From: CAZKNJ01 sp964554185
GTDB taxonomy: Bacteria > 4484-113
Reading direction: 5' to 3'
Assembly: GCA_964554185.1 (NCBI GenBank)
Contig: CAZKNJ010000024.1
Coordinates: forward strand, 1 to 24,305
Length of the DNA: 24,305 nucleotides
This document shows, one piece after another, positions 21,467 through 24,305 of the stretch. Numbering within the stretch: position 1 is the stretch's first letter; each line of letters begins with the position of its first letter. The position numbers and the translations under genes were made by a program. The notes beneath the pieces are model-generated. The model saw only the letters and a list, made by a program, of their open reading frames with translations, searched no databases and was not told the origin of the DNA.

Positions 21467-23671
21467 CTACCGCCGGAACGGTTTCCGGTCGCGGTCGCGG
21501 TCTCCGCGTCCGCCCGGTCCGGAGGGCCTGCCCCCGCCGTCGCGGCGTCCACCGCGGTCGCCGCCGCCTCCGCTTCCGCGCTGGGAGTACTCAATATCGG
21601 TGCGCACCAGGTTAACCTTGCCGTTGGTATCCACCTCGCGCACTCTCACCGGCACGATGTCGCCCAGGGAGAGCACATCCTCCACCCGCTCAATGCGCCC
21701 GGCGGCCACGTTGGAAATGTGCAGCAGGCCGTCCCGCCCCGGAACAATCTCCAGAAACGCGCCGAACGGCACGATGGAAACAACCCGGGCCTGAAACTCC
21801 ATTCCGGCCTCAATCTCCAGCGTCATCGACTTGATGGTCTCGTAGGCCCGGCGCACGCCGTCGGCGTCCACGCCGGCCACGTAAACCGTGCCGTCCTCAT
21901 CAATGTCGATGGACGCGCCGGTGTCCGCCTGGATGCCCTTGATGGTCTTGCCCGCGGGGCCGATAACCAAGCCGATCTGCTCGGGGTCAATCTTGAGGAT
22001 CATCAGCTTGGGCGCGAACTCCGAGAGCTCGCCGCGCGGCTCGGCGATGACCTGGCGCATTTCTTCCAGGATGTACATCCGCCCGACGCGGGAGCGCTCC
22101 AGTATCTGTTCAATGATGGGGAGCGTCAGCCCCTCAATCTTCACGTCAACCTGTATCGCGGTAATGCCCCGCTCGGTTCCGGCGACTTTGAAGTCCATGT
22201 CGCCGTTGAAGTCCTCAAAGCCGGACATGTCCGAAAGCAGCATGTAGTCGTTCTCATCGCGCATTACCAGGCCGGTGGAAACTCCCGCGACCGGCCGCTT
22301 CAGCGGAACGCCCGCGTCCATCAGCGCCAGCGTGCTGCCGCAGGCGCTCGCCATGCTGGAGCTGGCGTTGCTCTCCGTCACCTCGCTGACCACGCGGATG
22401 GCGTAGGGGAACTCAATCTCGTCCGGTATCACCGGGAGCAGCGCTTTCTCCGCCAGCGCGCCGTGCCCGATCTCCCGGCGGCCGGGGCCGCGCATGAAGC
22501 GCACTTCGCCCACGGAGTACGGCGGGAAGTTGTAATGGTGCACGTAGCGCTTGTGCATTTCAACATTCAGCGAGTCCACTCGCTGCCGGTCGGCGAAAGT
22601 GCCCAGCGTGACCGACGACAGCACCTGCGTCTGCCCGCGCGTAAAGAGCGCGCTGCCATGCACCCGCGGCAACAGCGCCACCCGGCTGGAAATCGGACGG
22701 ATGTCCTCCGGGCCGCGCCCGTCCACCCGCACTTTCTCGCGCAGGACGAACTCCCGGGCGTACTCCTTCACGTATTTATCAATGACGCCGCCGAGCTTCA
22801 GCGGGTCGATCTCGGGATGTCCTTCCAGCAACTTATCCCGCACCTCGCGCTTGACCAGCGAGATGTCGGCGTAGAGGTCGGCTTTGTCGTCCGCCGGGAT
22901 GATCTTCTTGAGCCGGGGCTCCAGCAGCTCGCGCACCTTAGCCTTCAGCTCCTCGTTGCCGCCGGCCTCCGGCACGGGCAGCTTCTCCTTGCGGCCGGCC
23001 TTGTCGGCGAAGGCCGAGATCTCGCGGATGACCTGCTGCACGACTTCGTGGCCGCGCTTCAGCCCTTCCAGCAACAGCTCTTCGCTGACCTCGGCGCTTT
23101 CATCCTCAATCATATTGATGCGGTCGGCGGTGCCGGACACCAGCAGGTTCATTTCCGAGACTGCTGACTGCTCATAGTTGGGGTTGGCGACAAAGGTGCC
23201 GTCAACCAGCCCCATGCGCACCGCGCCGATGATCTTGGGGAAGGGAACGTGCGAAAGCTCCAGCGCCGCGCTGGCGCCGATGATTCCCAGGATGTCCGGC
23301 CGGGTGGACAGGTCGCTGGACAGCGTCGTGATGACGATCTGGACTTCATTGCGGTAGGTGTCGGGGAATATCGGCCGCAGCGTGCGGTCAATCCGCCGGC
23401 CGGCCAGGATGGCGTCCTCGCTGGGGCGCCCTTCGCGCTTGAAGAAGCCGCCGGGGAACTTGCCCGCGGCGTACATCCGCTCCTCGAAATCCACCATCAG
23501 TGGGAAGAAATCCACGCCCTCGCGCGGCTCCTTGGACCCGGTGGCGGCTATTAACAAGGTGGTGCCGTTGCAGCTAAGAAGCACGGCTCCGCTGGCCTGT
23601 TTGGCAATCTCGCCGGTTTCCAGGCGAATCTTAGTGCCGTCAATCTCAAATTCATGGACGATAGGTTGCAT
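21467..23671 (-). CDS. pnp: Polyribonucleotide nucleotidyltransferase (PNPase)
   Basis: PNPase degrades RNA from the 3' end by phosphorolysis and is a core part of the RNA degradosome. Domains in order: first RNase PH-like domain (about 8-225, with GGFFKREGRPSE), an all-helical linker, second RNase PH-like domain (about 315-545) with the catalytic acidic loop EDFNGDMDFKVAG (Asp487, Asp493), KH domain (about 555-615, loop GPAGKT) and S1 domain (about 622-692). The last 40 residues are an Arg/Gly/Asp-rich tail that probably binds RNA. The 734-aa length is slightly above normal because of this tail. GAGG lies 4 nt before the ATG. It follows rpsO after 27 bp, the usual rpsO-pnp order. Confidence 0.97.
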   Translation of the reverse strand: MQPIVHEFEIDGTKIRLETGEIAKQASGAVLLSCNGTTLLIAATGSKEPREGVDFFPLMVDFEERMYAAGKFPGGFFKREGRPSEDAILAGRRIDRTLRPIFPDTYRNEVQIVITTLSSDLSTRPDILGIIGASAALELSHVPFPKIIGAVRMGLVDGTFVANPNYEQSAVSEMNLLVSGTADRINMIEDESAEVSEELLLEGLKRGHEVVQQVIREISAFADKAGRKEKLPVPEAGGNEELKAKVRELLEPRLKKIIPADDKADLYADISLVKREVRDKLLEGHPEIDPLKLGGVIDKYVKEYAREFVLREKVRVDGRGPEDIRPISSRVALLPRVHGSALFTRGQTQVLSSVTLGTFADRQRVDSLNVEMHKRYVHHYNFPPYSVGEVRFMRGPGRREIGHGALAEKALLPVIPDEIEFPYAIRVVSEVTESNASSSMASACGSTLALMDAGVPLKRPVAGVSTGLVMRDENDYMLLSDMSGFEDFNGDMDFKVAGTERGITAIQVDVKIEGLTLPIIEQILERSRVGRMYILEEMRQVIAEPRGELSEFAPKLMILKIDPEQIGLVIGPAGKTIKGIQADTGASIDIDEDGTVYVAGVDADGVRRAYETIKSMTLEIEAGMEFQARVVSIVPFGAFLEIVPGRDGLLHISNVAAGRIERVEDVLSLGDIVPVRVREVDTNGKVNLVRTDIEYSQRGSGGGGDRGGRRDGGGRPSGPGGRGDRDRDRKPFRR

Positions 23672-23698
23672 CTTGCCTCACAAAAACTGGGTCACGCC

Positions 23699-23962
23699 CT
23701 ACTTGCGCAGGCCGAGCCGTTGGATAACAGAAAGGTAACGGTCGTAGTCCTTGCTCTTCAAGTAGTTTAAGAACTTGCGACGCTTGCCCACCATCAGCAG
23801 CAGTCCCCGCCGGGAATGGAAGTCCTTGCGGTGCTGCTTGAGGTGCTCATTAAGGTGGTTTATGCGCTCGGTCAGGAGCGCGACCTGCACTTCCGGCGAC
23901 CCGGTGTCGCCCGAGTGCTGTTGGTAATCGGTAATTAGCTCTTTCTTCCGTTCGTTTTCCAC
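23699..23962 (-). CDS. rpsO: 30S ribosomal protein S15
   Basis: S15 is a primary 16S rRNA-binding protein of the small subunit platform. The signature HSGDTGSPEVQVALLTERI and the following LNEHLKQHRKDFHSRRGLL with LMVGKRRKFLNYL cover the whole protein. The 87-aa length is normal. The start is GTG with no clear Shine-Dalgarno sequence. S15 commonly represses its own mRNA in other bacteria, but the roughly 39-nt leader here shows no structure I can match to a known S15 site. Confidence 0.96.
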   Translation of the reverse strand: MENERKKELITDYQQHSGDTGSPEVQVALLTERINHLNEHLKQHRKDFHSRRGLLLMVGKRRKFLNYLKSKDYDRYLSVIQRLGLRK

Positions 23963-24007
23963 AGGTTAGTCAGGCCCTTTTGGTTTTCCTCGTTTAATGA
24001 GCCTTTT

Positions 24008-24036
24008 ATGGTATTACATCACTTTGCCGGTGTCAA
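24008..24036 (-). promoter_or_regulatory. Promoter of rpsO-pnp
   Basis: On the minus strand, a perfect TTGACA (24031-24036) is followed after 17 bp by TACCAT (24008-24013, 4 of 6). The start is predicted near 24001, giving a leader of about 39 nt before the rpsO GTG. Confidence 0.6.
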
Positions 24037-24055
24037 ATCCAGCTGCGCTTACCAG

Positions 24056-24305
24056 TCACTCGGCGTAGCGCGAATCGTCATTATAGTCGCCCGCGGTGAC
24101 GCTCGCGACCCGGTAGGACTTGCGCTGCATGTTCTTCTCGTCGTTCAGCGCATAGAACTGGGTAGCCGAGGCCGTGCTGCGCTGCGGGGCTTCAATCGGC
24201 GCATTGTCCACCGCGCCCGCGCCGCCCTCCCACCGCCCGGCATCCCCAGCTCCCGCGCACCCGGCAGGCCGGCGCCGGGCTCGCCCGTATCCACCTGCGG
24301 TCCCA
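24056..24305 (-). CDS. 3' end of an unidentified gene (partial)
   Basis: A minus-strand frame runs from the right edge to TGA at 24056-24058. Its last 50 residues read like protein (STASATQFYALNDEKN, then KSYRVASVTAGDYNDDSRYAE and stop). Upstream of about 24240 this frame becomes Arg/Gly-rich with unlikely codons, while a neighbouring frame gives a more natural PQVDTGEPGAGLPGARELGM. Either the gene has a frameshift near 24220-24260 or the sequence has an indel there. The TAGDYNDD stretch recalls the segment after the linker in some large surface proteins with von Willebrand A domains, but that is only a resemblance. No function is assigned. Confidence 0.4.
   Translation of the reverse strand, partial: GTAGGYGRARRRPAGCAGAGDAGRWEGGAGAVDNAPIEAPQRSTASATQFYALNDEKNMQRKSYRVASVTAGDYNDDSRYAE

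Noticed and set aside
1..24305. CRISPR arrays, insertion sequences, integrases or attachment sites
   Set aside because: No regularly spaced repeats, transposase-like frames or terminal inverted repeats were seen. The window looks like stable core genome.

Overview
The window is a GC-rich stretch of a bacterial chromosome. Genes are tightly packed, with frequent start/stop overlaps and no insertion sequences, phage genes, tRNAs or CRISPR arrays that I can see. Several lipoproteins with clear lipoboxes and a set of flagellar stator genes point to a motile bacterium with an envelope rich in lipoproteins. The phylum cannot be fixed from sequence alone. A complex I operon without NuoE/F/G, an unusually long membrane-anchored NuoI, and probable leaderless genes suggest an uncultured, deep-branching lineage (inference).

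Layout. 1-1.25 kb: mnmA (minus), divergent from a lipoprotein gene (1274-2362, plus). 2.4-8.0 kb (plus): a motility operon of motA, motB, a small membrane protein with a cysteine-less Ada-like module, fliL, an FN3/NHL-repeat lipoprotein and a degenerate HD-GYP protein. It is preceded by an inverted repeat and a GCCGATAT element that resembles a sigma-28 -10 box. 8.0-9.05 kb: ribF, probably leaderless. 9.05-9.57 kb: no gene, but a TTGACA promoter followed by about 350 nt that folds into a closed multi-helix RNA. 9.57-19.6 kb (minus): the nuoABCDHIJKLM operon, with a near-consensus promoter and a leader holding two strong hairpins. 19.6-19.9 kb (plus): an exact TAAA-N15-GCCGATAA element, a three-way-junction RNA and a U-tract, which together look like a sigma-28-driven small RNA. 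19.9-21.4 kb: a lipoprotein (plus) convergent with a fumarylacetoacetate-hydrolase-family enzyme (minus) and a small lipoprotein (minus). 21.4-24.0 kb: pnp and rpsO in the usual rpsO-pnp arrangement. The right edge holds the C-terminal part of an unidentified minus-strand gene, possibly frameshifted.

How it works together. The motility block combines the stator (MotA/MotB), its FliL partner and a c-di-GMP-type protein, so motor output and signalling are probably expressed together. The nuo block would make a quinone-reducing, ion-pumping membrane complex that must take electrons from something other than the NuoEFG NADH module, and NuoN must be encoded elsewhere or be absent. The two unexplained non-coding loci (about 9156-9509 and 19709-19826) are the best candidates for undescribed biology. 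One has a housekeeping-type promoter and the other a flagellar-type promoter.
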